NCBI RefSeq assembly: GCF_917563915.1
Contig: NZ_CAKJTI010000004.1
Location: 186,001-250,000, forward strand
Reading direction: 5' to 3'
DNA length: 64,000 nt
Origin: Bacillus rhizoplanae
Lineage (GTDB): Bacteria > Bacillota > Bacilli > Bacillales > Bacillaceae_G
Part shown: in pieces, positions 44,236 through 52,504 of the stretch
Layout: each line of letters starts with the position of its first letter
Position numbering within the stretch: position 1 is the stretch's first letter
Program-made: the position numbers and the translations under genes
Notes under the pieces: generated by a model
The model's input: the letters and a program-made list of their open reading frames with translations, nothing else
What the model was told of the DNA's origin: nothing
The model's database searches: none

Positions 44236-44313
44236 CTTACTGCCCATAAAAGTCCGATTGGTTCAACTAACCTTCTGGGAAAAAAACGCTCCCAGAAGGA
44301 AGTTTCACTTTAT
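44236..44313 (+). repeat. bcr1-like repeat, right half only
   Basis: TTACTGCCCATAAAAGTCCG leads into the conserved GATTGGTTCAACTAACC. The hairpin is of the second type (CTTCTGGGA with TCCCAGAAG), and the end is GAAGTTTCACTTTAT. The left half is absent. Confidence 0.85.
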
Positions 44314-44355
44314 GTCATTTTTTCAATTTGTATTTATATATATAATATAATGAAA

Positions 44356-44383
44356 AGAGCCTTCTAGTAATCTAGAAGGCTCT
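44356..44383 (-). terminator. intrinsic terminator of the NlpC/P60 gene
   Basis: AGAGCCTTCTAG (44356-44367) is perfectly complementary to 44372-44383. On the - strand the stem is followed by TTTTCATT. Confidence 0.92.
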
Positions 44384-44394
44384 AAAACTATCAA

Positions 44395-45903
44395 TTAATA
44401 AGGCTTAGAATATCCTAAGAAATGACTGCTCCAATATGAGTTGTTTAATGAAGCTACTTTAACGCCATTGTCACCGGCTTGAATAAATGTACCGCCGCCA
44501 AGGTAAATACCCATATGAGATGGACCAGATTTATATGTGTTTTGGAAGTAGATTAAGTCGCCTGGCTGTGGGTTAGATGTATGTTGGAAGCTACTCCAAT
44601 ATCCAGCTACACTTGTACGGCTGATTGAATAACCAAACTTCTTATATACGTGATAAATGAAACCACTGCAGTCAACGCCATTTGCAGAAGTGCCGCCCCA
44701 TACGTATGGAACACCTTCCATTGATCTTGCGTATGAAAGTAGTGATGACATATCACCAGAGTTATTGCTTGTATTGTTGTTATTATTTCCATTATCCGGT
44801 TTTTCAGCTGGTTTATTTTCTTGTCCGCTGCTTACAGGTGTTTTAGATAAGTAGCGAGTGCCTACATATCCAGTGCGGCCATTATAGTTAATTTTGCTCC
44901 AGCCGTATTCGTCTGCAAGTACTTGTACTTTTTGTCCTTGTGGTAAGGCTCCGATTACACCGTAGTTTGAGCCAGCGCCGCTGCGTACATTTAGTGCGCT
45001 TGCATTAACGTAATATTCTCCGCTTCCTTGCGATGGAGTTTCATTGCTTGTTGCTGGCGGAGTAGGTGTAGAAGTGCCGTCTTTTACAAATTTCACAAAT
45101 TCGCTGCTAACATAACCAATTTGTCCATTATGCTTCACTTTGAACCAGCCATTTTCAGCGCCAATAACGTTTAACTTTTGTCCGTTTAATACGCCGCCAA
45201 TGATACTGTTGTATGTAGCTGGGCCTGTACGAACGCGTAAAGATGTTGCGTTTACAACGTAAGTACCGCCAGGTTGGACTGTAACATTGTTGTTATTATT
45301 TTGCTGTTGGTCATCCTGTGCAGCATCTGTATTAGAGCCGCCTTTTGTTACATAATCTTTGCTAATGTAAGCTGTTTGTCCGCTGTAGTTAATTTTGAAC
45401 CAATCTTGTACTTCGCCAACGACTTGTACAACTTGTCCTTTATGTAGAGAACCTAACTGTGTATGTGATGTGCTAGGGCCTGTACGAACACGAAGGGAAG
45501 ATACATTTACTGTATAGTTTCCACTTGCTGGTTGAACAGTTGTGTTATCGTTTGGTTTAGAAGGGGTATTCGTATTGCCCGCATTTACAAACTCACCGCT
45601 AACATAGCCGACTTTTCCATTGAGATTAATTTTATACCAGCCATTTTCTTGTCCAATTACGTTTAGTGTTTGTCCTTCGTATACGCGAGACATGATGTCA
45701 TTAGAAGTGCCAGGACCCGTACGAACGCGTAATACATCCGCGTTTACTGTGTACTTTGTTGTGTTTTGTGATGTTGCTTGAGCCGTTTGAGCTGTTTTTG
45801 CTGCAGGTTGTTGTACGGTTTCAGCTGCCTGAACCGTATCCATTGTCGGTGCTACAGCACCTGCAACAGATACTGCAGCAAGACCGGCAAGATATTTTTT
45901 CAT
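44395..45903 (-). CDS. secreted SH3b-NlpC/P60 peptidoglycan endopeptidase
   Basis: 502 residues. Signal peptide of about 27 residues, then four bacterial SH3 domains starting at about 50, 130, 215 and 295. Each has VNAxxLRVRTGP or a close form. Asn/Pro/Thr linkers separate the domains. The C-terminal NlpC/P60 domain has the catalytic Cys in GVDCSGFIYHVYKKF (about 418), the His in GPSHMGIYLGGGTFI and a downstream polar residue. It cuts stem-peptide bonds in peptidoglycan (gamma-D-Glu-diamino acid in this family). ATG at 45903. Same plan as the EntFM/CwlO-like proteins of the B. cereus group. Confidence 0.94.
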   Translation of the reverse strand: MKKYLAGLAAVSVAGAVAPTMDTVQAAETVQQPAAKTAQTAQATSQNTTKYTVNADVLRVRTGPGTSNDIMSRVYEGQTLNVIGQENGWYKINLNGKVGYVSGEFVNAGNTNTPSKPNDNTTVQPASGNYTVNVSSLRVRTGPSTSHTQLGSLHKGQVVQVVGEVQDWFKINYSGQTAYISKDYVTKGGSNTDAAQDDQQQNNNNNVTVQPGGTYVVNATSLRVRTGPATYNSIIGGVLNGQKLNVIGAENGWFKVKHNGQIGYVSSEFVKFVKDGTSTPTPPATSNETPSQGSGEYYVNASALNVRSGAGSNYGVIGALPQGQKVQVLADEYGWSKINYNGRTGYVGTRYLSKTPVSSGQENKPAEKPDNGNNNNNTSNNSGDMSSLLSYARSMEGVPYVWGGTSANGVDCSGFIYHVYKKFGYSISRTSVAGYWSSFQHTSNPQPGDLIYFQNTYKSGPSHMGIYLGGGTFIQAGDNGVKVASLNNSYWSSHFLGYSKPY

Positions 45904-46031
45904 AGTTTGTCGATTCCTTTCTGCCTGTATTTTAAGGTAATGAAAAATTTACCAACTATAAAAATTCTAAAATGGTTGTCGATTGATGTCAATACTTATG
46001 AAGAAATCCGAATATCCTAAAAAGGGATAAC

Positions 46032-46067
46032 AAAAAAAAGAAAGGTGCAAAAATACACCTTTTTTTG
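46032..46067 (-). terminator. terminator of the D-amino acid aminotransferase gene
   Basis: AAAGGTG (46041-46047) pairs with CACCTTT (46056-46062), with A run before and T run after, so it can work on both strands. It lies about 50 bases beyond the dat stop. Confidence 0.75.
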
Positions 46068-46113
46068 GTTTTGTATCCATATATTCTCATTTTTGAGGTG
46101 TAATTGTCCGCTT

Positions 46114-46986
46114 TTAAGGCCAAAGGACGTTGGAAGTAGAAAAACTTTGCATAAATGTTTTTTGTAACAATTTTGTGATAGGCCCGACTTGTCCGTTTTG
46201 AATAGCAGTCCCATCGAGGTGTGTCACTGGCATCACTTCAAAGGTTGTTCCTGTAAAGAAACATTCATCTGCTTTGTATACATCATGAACACTAAACAAT
46301 TCTTCTTCCAGAGGAATATGTAATGTATGGGCAAGCGATATAATATATTGCCGAACAATACCGTTTAAAATGAGATGATTGGCAGGGTGTGTATATAGCG
46401 TTCCATTCTTCACAAGAAAGAAGTTAGAGTGGCTTCCTTCAGTGACGATGCCGTTACGAACGAGAAGAGCCTCTTTGCAGCCTTTTCGCTCTGCTTTTGT
46501 ACTAGCTAATACATTGGGTAGTAAATTTAGTGACTTAATATCGCAGCGCAGCCAGCGGATATCAGGCTCCGTTATGGCGCGAATTCCATACTCAATCCAT
46601 AAAGCAGGGCGTTCTTTTTTGCGAATGTATGCATAAATAGTTGGAGTTGCATCAAAGGAAAAGGCATGAACACGCGGCTTGACACCTCGTGAAATTTGGA
46701 GATAAATGATGCCGTCTTCTTGAAATTGATTTTTTTCCAGCAGTTCGTATAGGAATGCGATAAGCTCAGCTTTTGAGAGAGAAAGGGTGAGCTCCATTTC
46801 TTCCATAGAGCGGTATAATCTTGTTATATGTGGATCTAACAAATGCAAGGTCCCTTTATAAACACGAATTACTTCATATACGCCATCACCAAACTGTAGA
46901 CCGCGCTCTTCTAAGTCAATATGAGGTTGTTCGTTTGTTGTATCAATCATTTTTCCATTCCATAATATAAAGCGTTCATATTTCAT
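46114..46986 (-). CDS. dat: D-amino acid aminotransferase
   Basis: 290 residues from ATG 46986, behind AAGGAAGGAG. Fold-type IV PLP enzyme: LEERGLQFGDGVYEVIRVY near residue 25, HITRLYRSMEEM, IYLQISRGVKPR, and the PLP lysine in RWLRCDIKSLNLLPNVLA near 145. EGSHSNFFLVKNG and FFTGTTFEVMPV follow. The protein makes D-glutamate or D-alanine by transamination for the cell wall. The frame is open upstream to 47157, but no ribosome binding site supports that. A terminator-like hairpin stands in its leader. Confidence 0.94.
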   Translation of the reverse strand: MKYERFILWNGKMIDTTNEQPHIDLEERGLQFGDGVYEVIRVYKGTLHLLDPHITRLYRSMEEMELTLSLSKAELIAFLYELLEKNQFQEDGIIYLQISRGVKPRVHAFSFDATPTIYAYIRKKERPALWIEYGIRAITEPDIRWLRCDIKSLNLLPNVLASTKAERKGCKEALLVRNGIVTEGSHSNFFLVKNGTLYTHPANHLILNGIVRQYIISLAHTLHIPLEEELFSVHDVYKADECFFTGTTFEVMPVTHLDGTAIQNGQVGPITKLLQKTFMQSFSTSNVLWP

Positions 46987-47063
46987 GTTTTTCTCCTTCC
47001 TTTCCCAATTATTGTCTGCACATACAAATTCGAAGGCCGGAAGAAAGAATCCTGCTTTGCAAC

Positions 47064-47093
47064 AAAAAAACAACGTTCTATTACAGAACGTTG
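47064..47093 (-). terminator. terminator-like hairpin in the dat leader
   Basis: On the - strand CAACGTTCT, a five-base loop and AGAACGTTG are followed by TTTTTTT. It lies about 80 bases upstream of the dat start and after the likely promoter area. As no gene is found between it and ltaS on this strand, it may attenuate dat. Confidence 0.65.
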
Positions 47094-47274
47094 CATAAGG
47101 AGGGTAGCTTGTATAATAGGGACAAAGCTTACATGTTTTATTATAAAGATGTTTCATAAATTTTATGTAAAATTTTAGTGAAGGCTGTGTAATGATTAGT
47201 CAGCGTGTTTCTTGAAAGCTGTTTTTGCATAGTGTGTGTTCATGTCATATGATCGATATATTGATGTTATAAAT

Positions 47275-47305
47275 AGAAAAAAAGACGCTAATTACTTAGC
47301 GCCTT
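47275..47305 (-). terminator. terminator of the LTA synthase gene
   Basis: GGCGCTAA and TTAGCGTC on the - strand form a stem followed by TTTTTTTCTATT. The stop codon lies within the stem. Confidence 0.85.
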
Positions 47306-49226
47306 TTTCTTTATTATTTTCTTTAATGGTTGTTTTGATTGTACCTGTTTTTACTTTGTTACCATCGTAGAAACGCAGTAAGTCACCTTCAATAATTTGA
47401 TCTGACATGCGCAACTCATTTTGTGCGCGGTCAATCATTGCTTGTGCTTCGGCTTTTGGCACTTCTGCAACTGCACCTGTCGTACGGTTATAGAATGTAT
47501 TATTTGTGTAAATGTATTGATCTGTAACGAAGCTTCCATCACGTAATACGACAAATGGTTTGCGCTCTGGTGCGAATAAATCATGACCAAAGTTAATGTC
47601 GTTCGTTGTATCAACACCTAGTAAATGAAGGATTGTTGGTTTTACATCAATTTCTCCAGCAGGTGCTGTAATTGTTTTTCCTTCTTTTTGACCAGGAACG
47701 TGAACGAAGAATGGTGTACGTTGTAAGTTCATACGATCAAATTCTGTAATTTCTTCTTTTCCTAAGAATTGTGCCATTGCACGGTTATGGTTGTCAGAAA
47801 TACCGTAGTGGTCACCATAGAATACAATAACAGAGTTATCGTAAAGGCCCTCTGCTTTTAAATCTTCAATAAAGTGTTTTAACGCTTCATCTAAATAACG
47901 AGCTGTTACCATGTAATTGTCAAATACATCGTCACCAGAGTTATATGGCTCAATTAATTTCGTTGCTTCATCATAGTCAAATGGATAGTGGTTTGTTAAC
48001 GTAAGGAAACGTGTATAGAACGGTTGCTTAATATTTTTTAACATATCCACTGATTGATCAAAGTACTCGATATCTTTTAAACCCCAACCTAGCTTTGTTT
48101 CAGGGGTAACCTTGTAATCTAATTCATTAAAGTAACGATCGTAACCAAGTGCTGGGTACACCATGTTACGGTTCCAGAATGTTGCGTTGTTTGCATGGAA
48201 TACAGCTGTGTAATAGCCTTGCTCATGCAAGATTTCTGGCGTTGCAACAAATTCATTATTACCATGCGTAAAGAATACAGCGCCGCGATCTAATGGATAT
48301 AAAGAGTTATCTACAAGAAACTCTGCATCAGATGTTTTACCTTGACCTGTTTGGTGATAGAAGTTTTCAAAGTAATAGCTTTCTTTCGCAAACTGGTTTA
48401 AGAATGGTGTCACTTCTTGTCCGTTTACTGTCGCACCAATTAAGAATTGCTGCATGGACTCAAGAGATACAACAATTACGTTTTTCCCTTCTGCTACGCC
48501 GAACATATTTGGATCTGGCTTTTCTTGCATTGTTTTCACATAGTTCTCTGCTTCTTGCAGCTTACTGCCATCTGCAAATGCTTTTTGTGAACTTGATTTT
48601 GCTTGTAGGCCAAGGTCGTACACTTGGTGTACGTATAAGCCTAAGTTTTTGACAAGCATTACGCGGTCAAATGAGCGTGTTAATAATTCAGGACGCTCTG
48701 CTTCTGCAAGTCCTAAGTTTGCAAAGAAAATGGCAATTGTTGATACGAAATATAGTGATCGCATTGGACGTGAAACACGCTCTGTTTTTGCATAGTCTTT
48801 CTTTTTCTTTAAAAGGACTGCGAAGAAGATAATATCGGCAAAAGCGACAACAATTTTGTAGTTAAGGAGTTCTTTCACACTGGAGCCAAGACTACCGAAG
48901 TTTGACGTTTGTCCAAGTACAGGTAATGTCACAAAGTCGTTATAGAAACCGTAGAACATTACGTTACCAACAAGAATGATGGTAAGGACAAAGTCAATTC
49001 CAAGTGCAATATAGTTTCGTTTTTTCCCTTTTGCAAATAATGCAAGACCCACTAGAAATAATGATGAAGCTAATGGGCTAATAAATAAAATGAATTCTTG
49101 CATGAAAGATTCTAGTTTTAAGTCAAAGCTAGTACGTGTAATAATGTACGTTTTTAGCCACACTGTGATGGCAATAAAGAATGTAAATCGCACGTTTTGA
49201 AATTGTAATTTCAAAGATTCCTTCAT
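47292..49226 (-). CDS. ltaS: lipoteichoic acid synthase (LtaS family)
   Basis: 644 residues from ATG 49226, seven bases behind AAAGGGTG (a GTG at 49235 is also in frame). Five transmembrane segments in the first 200 residues, then the extracellular sulfatase-like domain: VVSLESMQQFLIG (metal Glu), YHQTGQGKTSDAEF with the catalytic Thr, VFYGDHYGISDNHN with metal Asp/His. It polymerises glycerol-phosphate from phosphatidylglycerol on the outer membrane face. Bacillus genomes have several such paralogues, so the exact subtype is open. It is a single gene with a long 5' region. Confidence 0.94.
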   Translation of the reverse strand: MKESLKLQFQNVRFTFFIAITVWLKTYIITRTSFDLKLESFMQEFILFISPLASSLFLVGLALFAKGKKRNYIALGIDFVLTIILVGNVMFYGFYNDFVTLPVLGQTSNFGSLGSSVKELLNYKIVVAFADIIFFAVLLKKKKDYAKTERVSRPMRSLYFVSTIAIFFANLGLAEAERPELLTRSFDRVMLVKNLGLYVHQVYDLGLQAKSSSQKAFADGSKLQEAENYVKTMQEKPDPNMFGVAEGKNVIVVSLESMQQFLIGATVNGQEVTPFLNQFAKESYYFENFYHQTGQGKTSDAEFLVDNSLYPLDRGAVFFTHGNNEFVATPEILHEQGYYTAVFHANNATFWNRNMVYPALGYDRYFNELDYKVTPETKLGWGLKDIEYFDQSVDMLKNIKQPFYTRFLTLTNHYPFDYDEATKLIEPYNSGDDVFDNYMVTARYLDEALKHFIEDLKAEGLYDNSVIVFYGDHYGISDNHNRAMAQFLGKEEITEFDRMNLQRTPFFVHVPGQKEGKTITAPAGEIDVKPTILHLLGVDTTNDINFGHDLFAPERKPFVVLRDGSFVTDQYIYTNNTFYNRTTGAVAEVPKAEAQAMIDRAQNELRMSDQIIEGDLLRFYDGNKVKTGTIKTTIKENNKEKGAK

Positions 49227-49551
49227 CCATTTCACCCTTTCTCTATCAGGCTTGGTCGATTTTTGAGAGAAACCTGCTAAAATAAAAAATACATAGTTTT
49301 CTTTGCCATGGATAGAGTTTTTTCTTTATACATCTATATATGACTTGAACTATGCATACCCTTTTGTTTTCCTGTCATTTTGTATTGTTCCATAAGAACA
49401 AAGCCATTTTGTATTATACAACAAAATTTGGCTATTAGGAACACACTCGCATCTTACATTTTTTGTCTTTTTTTCCATTATAGCTGACAGTGAAAACTTT
49501 AACATTGGTTTATATGCTCGTCAACTAGAAAATATAACAAATATGGGAAAG

Positions 49552-49575
49552 AGTCCGTAGAAACGAGGACTTTTT
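49552..49575 (+). terminator. orphan terminator
   Basis: AGTCC (49552-49556) pairs with GGACT (49567-49571), then TTTTAT. It could end a small RNA made from the ltaS-ykvA gap, or be chance. Confidence 0.4.
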
Positions 49576-49736
49576 ATATTGAGAAAAATTTAAAAATCAG
49601 CACCAAACACTTGTTCTTTTCCGCTTGTTTGTTATAATAAGAATGCATGATAAGTAACGTTGCCAAGCTAGAATCTACATTATATTGTATGTGTGTGAAG
49701 TTTGCTTATGTTGTAAAAGAATTCGGCATAATAGAA

Positions 49737-49792
49737 ATAAAGTAAAATTTCCATCAGTGGGTGTCTTACTGCCCGCGAATAGCGGGATAAAA
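49737..49792 (-). repeat. bcr1-like repeat, inverted, internally deleted
   Basis: TAAAGTAAAATTTCCATCAG (right end, inverted) is joined directly to GTGTCTTACTGCCCGCGAAT and AGCGGGATAAA (left end). The middle, including the conserved CCCGATTGG block, is missing. Confidence 0.8.
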
Positions 49793-49812
49793 GAATAACA
49801 AGGGGAGATTTC

Positions 49813-50178
49813 ATGATGAAGGAGAAATTTTCGGTCGAAGCGTTTTGGAATAAAGTAAAACATGCAGCAATTAAGGCGGGACATTCCGTTATTTATGCCA
49901 GTTTGTTGCTGTTTTATGTATTGCAGAAACCAGGTGTTCCAAAACGAGTGAAGCTTACGATTATTGGTGCTCTTGCGTATTTTATTGCACCGATTGATGC
50001 TATTCCGGATTTTGTAGCTGGACTCGGTTATACAGATGACTTAGGCGCATTAACGGCTGCGCTCGTACAAGCTGCCATGTATGTAGATGAAGAAGTGAAA
50101 GAACAAGCGCGTACAAAGCTGGGAGAATGGTTTGGTTCTGATGTGGATACGTCACTTATCGATCAAAAATTAGATTAA
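49813..50178 (+). CDS. YkvA-family (DUF1232) membrane protein
   Basis: 121 residues. The DUF1232 core is complete: SLLLFYVLQKPGVPKRVKLT, GALAYFIAPIDAIPDFVAG and GYTDDLGALTAAL. It includes one or two hydrophobic segments and the conserved P-x-D-x-x-P-D-F and D-D residues. Function unknown; members are small membrane proteins. ATG behind AGGGGAG. The next gene (50256) follows by 77 bases in the same direction. Confidence 0.9.
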   Translation: MMKEKFSVEAFWNKVKHAAIKAGHSVIYASLLLFYVLQKPGVPKRVKLTIIGALAYFIAPIDAIPDFVAGLGYTDDLGALTAALVQAAMYVDEEVKEQARTKLGEWFGSDVDTSLIDQKLD

Positions 50179-50255
50179 TGCAGTAAGACGTCTATTGGTG
50201 TTTCTTTCATTAATGGACAGTCGGACGAGTTAGGATCGAACGGAAGGAATTGGAT

Positions 50256-50750
50256 ATGCCATCAGGAAAAACACACACGAAGATAAACTTAGTTTCTCTT
50301 CCCATTGTATTATTTATGCTCGGTTCTTACGGGCTAACGAATTTTGATTTTCTTCTTACGTTTGCGATTGGATTTATTGTTGGGACGTATTTTTTAACAC
50401 CGGATTTGGATATTCATAGTTCTGCTTACCGCAAATGGGGGTTATTTCGCATCTTTTGGTATCCATATCAAGTTGTGATGCCGCATCGGTCACCGCTTAC
50501 GCATACGATTATTATTGGTGATTTGATTCGTCTTCTTTATATGTTAATCGTTTTCTCACCGTTTTTATATATTTTAAATCAAACAGTGTTAGAGGGAAAA
50601 CTGATAGAGATTGCAAAGGAGCATGAAGTGGCAATTGTTATGTTTGTACTGGGCGTGATAGCTGCTAGTGCATTACACATTATCGCGGACGGTGTAAATA
50701 CAAGGCGTAAAAAAATGATGCGCCGCAAACGAAGAAAAAGAAGATGGTAA
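50256..50750 (+). CDS. DUF2227/YdjM-like putative metal-binding membrane protein
   Basis: 164 residues from ATG 50256, nine bases behind GGAAGGA (TTG 50250 is closer than usual). It has H-T-K-I-N at the start, TPDLDIHSSAYRKWG near 55, MPHRSPLTHTIIIGD near 77 and ALHIIADGVNTRRKKMM near 145. The His/Asp pattern with three hydrophobic segments is that of the YdjM/DUF2227 group, which is related to membrane metal-dependent hydrolases. The C-terminus is strongly basic. Function unknown. Confidence 0.88.
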   Translation: MPSGKTHTKINLVSLPIVLFMLGSYGLTNFDFLLTFAIGFIVGTYFLTPDLDIHSSAYRKWGLFRIFWYPYQVVMPHRSPLTHTIIIGDLIRLLYMLIVFSPFLYILNQTVLEGKLIEIAKEHEVAIVMFVLGVIAASALHIIADGVNTRRKKMMRRKRRKRRW

Positions 50751-50751
50751 A

Positions 50752-50778
50752 GGTACTCGCAGCGTGCGAGTACTTTTT
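50752..50778 (+). terminator. intrinsic terminator
   Basis: GTACTCGCA and TGCGAGTAC pair around a very short loop (50754-50773) and are followed by TTTTTTC. Confidence 0.88.
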
Positions 50779-50809
50779 TCTTATATATATAAAGATGGTG
50801 AGATTTTCC

Positions 50810-50954
50810 TTTATCCCGCATTAACGGGCAGTAAGACCCTCACCTCAAGATGCAGAGAGAACTAAGAAGGTAGGTGGGGGATAACTGCCCGTGCCCGATT
50901 GGTTCAACTAACCTTCTGGGAAAAAAAACGCTCCCAGAAGGAAGTTTCACTTTA
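50810..50954 (+). repeat. bcr1-like repeat, full length, second hairpin type
   Basis: Left module as in 30737 (CCCGCATTAACGGGCAGTAA; CACCTCAAGATGCAGAGA), but the right hairpin is CTTCTGGGA with TCCCAGAAG in place of CATCAGTGGGGG. It ends TTCACTTTA and touches the next copy. Confidence 0.88.
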
Positions 50955-51075
50955 CCCCGCCCAAACAGCCGGTAAGAAGTTAGGCAAGGAAGAGAGCCAA
51001 ACCGTCTGTAAGGGCCCGATTGGTTCAACTAACCTTCTGGGAAAAAAACGTTCCCAGAAGGAAGTTTCACTTTAT
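50955..51075 (+). repeat. bcr1-like repeat with alternative left module
   Basis: The left part is different: CCCGCCCAAACAGCCGGTAA, then GTTAGGCAAGGAAGAGAGCC and AAACCGTCTGTAAGGGC. It is followed by the same CCCGATTGGTTCAACTAACC, a CTTCTGGGA hairpin and TTCACTTTAT. Directly abuts the previous copy. Confidence 0.85.
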
Positions 51076-51111
51076 AGTTTTTGCACTGAAAACTACAATC
51101 AAAAGCTCTTC

Positions 51112-51645
51112 TTAAGAAACCTTTGATAAATTATAATGTATGGTTTGTTTGAATTTTTGCCTGTTTGAGTTAAAGCATTTTTCAATTCCAAGGTAGCGGT
51201 CTAAACTTAAAACGTAACTGCGTTTTAAAAAGAATAATATTCCAAATGCACTTGTATACAGTGTAAGACTTGTTAAATTCATATTACCTGAGAGAATAAA
51301 ATTAATATGCATAAAAAGACAAATACAAACAGAAGGAATAATCATTAATCCTACTATCATACATATACCAACTACAATCTGGACGATAGGAATCGTATAG
51401 TTAAAGAACATAATATGTTTTAGGGCTATGTATTGAATGAAATCATGATAAAATTCTGGAACATTTGGTTTTTCTAGTGCCATTATTAAGTAATTTTTAA
51501 GAAAAATCCCAGGTTCACTAAACCAATGTTTTTCTGTAATCTTTGTTATTCCTGCCAAAAGCCATCCAATCCCAAAAAAAACGCGCATTAAAGTAACTAA
51601 TAATTGAAATAATTGCTTTTCCAGACGCCTTGATAATACATTCAT
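51112..51645 (-). CDS. DoxX-like membrane protein, probably Fur-regulated
   Basis: 177 residues from ATG 51645 (TTGGAG lies twelve bases upstream; ATG 51657 and TTG 51663 are other in-frame starts). Four hydrophobic segments with LVTLMRVFFGIGWLLAGITK at the first, as in DoxX/DoxD proteins. NYTIPIVQIVVGICMIVGL and HINFILSGNMNL follow. DoxX proteins are partners of redox enzymes or respond to oxidative stress. A Fur box about 50 bases upstream of the start suggests iron-starvation control. It is a single gene; the terminator is not clear. Confidence 0.8.
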   Translation of the reverse strand: MNVLSRRLEKQLFQLLVTLMRVFFGIGWLLAGITKITEKHWFSEPGIFLKNYLIMALEKPNVPEFYHDFIQYIALKHIMFFNYTIPIVQIVVGICMIVGLMIIPSVCICLFMHINFILSGNMNLTSLTLYTSAFGILFFLKRSYVLSLDRYLGIEKCFNSNRQKFKQTIHYNLSKVS

Positions 51646-51696
51646 AACATTAAACATCTCCAATCTTGTAAGGGGAAAAGAAGTACCCTTAAATAT

Positions 51697-51717
51697 TGAT
51701 AACGATTATCATTATCG
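51697..51717 (-). promoter_or_regulatory. Fur box upstream of the DoxX gene
   Basis: TTGATAACGATTATCATTATC contains overlapping GATAAT-type hexamers (GATAAC, GATTATC, ATTATC) in the arrangement of the classic Bacillus Fur box (consensus TGATAATNATTATCA). A weaker GATAACTATTTTCA lies about 25 bases further upstream. Confidence 0.82.
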
Positions 51718-51785
51718 AAATTAAATTTAACAATTATGATAACTATTTTCAACGGAAAATGTAGGATAATTTGCAAAAGGTTAGG

Positions 51786-51899
51786 AAGTGAATTCCCGCT
51801 TCAAGATTCGAGAGAGAAGTGAAGGGAATTTTCATACATGTAATGTCATTCCAGTTCTATCAATTAAGCTTAGATCGGGCGAATTGTAATGGAATGAAA
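51786..51899. repeat. diverged hairpin repeat related to the bcr1-like elements
   Basis: AATTCCCGCTTC and GAAGGGAATT form a stem around AAGATTCGAGAGAGAAGT, which resembles the first loop of the bcr1-like copies (AAGATTGAGAGAG), but the stem sequence is different. A second stem, TCATTCCA (51846) with TGGAATGA (51890), encloses ATCGGGC. It may be an old or distinct member of the family. Confidence 0.4.
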
Positions 51900-51925
51900 G
51901 CAAGACCGTCAAAAGACGGTCTTGC
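51900..51925. terminator. terminator beyond the 57-residue protein gene
   Basis: GCAAGACCGTC (51900-51910) is perfectly complementary to 51915-51925. The T-rich side is on the + strand (TTCTTATTTTTC). It is the only hairpin downstream of the - strand gene at 51982. Confidence 0.75.
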
Positions 51926-51981
51926 TTCTTATTTTTCTTTAATTAATGATGCCAACAAATACCCAAACAAATTATCTCGTA

Positions 51982-52155
51982 TTATCTAGCTGTGACATCT
52001 TTAGCTGCTTCAGAAATACGGTCAACTGTTGCTTTTCCAGCATCTTCAACAGCATCAACTGCATTTTGTACTGCATCGCTTGCTACTTCAATTCCACGTT
52101 TTGTTTTATTACGCCCTTCATCAATAGCAGATTGATTTCGATTTTGTTCAGCCAT
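51982..52155 (-). CDS. small hydrophilic helical protein, 57 residues
   Basis: ATG at 52155, behind AGGAGGGTAACAA. The protein starts MAEQNRNQSAIDEGRNKTKR and has ASDAVQNAVDAVEDAGKATV and DRISEAAKDVTAR after it. It is rich in Ala, Asp, Glu and Lys with a repeating 11-residue feel like LEA-type or stress proteins, with no Cys, Trp or membrane segment. I do not recognise a named family. It is short enough to be missed by usual length limits. The ribosome binding site and terminator support it as a real gene. Confidence 0.8.
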   Translation of the reverse strand: MAEQNRNQSAIDEGRNKTKRGIEVASDAVQNAVDAVEDAGKATVDRISEAAKDVTAR

Positions 52156-52276
52156 TTGTTACCCTCCTAAAATTGGTTTTCGATCTTAGTATAAGAAAAT
52201 GTCATTTTACTATTCATACATTAGAAATATTTCTAATCATTCGGGTTGTGTGAACAAAAAACCTCTTCAGAATACG

Positions 52277-52384
52277 TTTATCCCGCTATTTGTAGGCAGT
52301 AAGACTCCCACCTCAAGATGCAGAGAAAAGCAAAGAAGATAGGTGAGGGATGAAGAAAATCCCACTGATGAAAGTTTTACTTTA
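52277..52384 (+). repeat. bcr1-like repeat, internally deleted (tandem run, unit 1)
   Basis: TTTATCCCGCTATTTGTAGG, CACCTCAAGATGCAGAGA and AGGTGAGGGATGAAGAAAAT are followed by CCCACTGATG and AAAGTTTTACTTTAT. The middle CCCGATTGG block and the left arm of the second hairpin are missing. Confidence 0.8.
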
Positions 52385-52504
52385 TCCCGCCCAAACAGCC
52401 GGTAAGAAGTTAGGCAAGGAAGAGAGCCAAACCGTCTGTAAGGACCCGATTGGTTCAACTAACCCTCTGGGGAAAAACGCTCCCAGAAGGAAGTTTCACT
52501 TTAT
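52385..52504 (+). repeat. bcr1-like repeat, alternative left module (tandem run, unit 2)
   Basis: CCCGCCCAAACAGCCGGTAA and AAACCGTCTGTAAGGACCCG lead to GATTGGTTCAACTAACC, a CTCTGGGG/TCCCAGAAG hairpin with one arm slightly decayed, and GAAGTTTCACTTTAT. Confidence 0.85.

Larger units (their letters stand above)
49227..49812. other. 586-base gap with an orphan hairpin and a repeat
   Basis: It contains the ltaS promoter area, a terminator-like hairpin at 49552-49575 on the + strand with no gene before it, a TTGTTATAATAAGAATG-like -10 region near 49630, and a shortened bcr1-like repeat at 49737. I see no protein gene. Confidence 0.55.

Noticed and set aside
46114-47157. N-terminal extension of the aminotransferase to 47157
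   Set aside because: The extra 57 residues are Cys/Tyr-rich, cross the leader terminator and lack a ribosome binding site; 46986 has AAGGAAGGAG.
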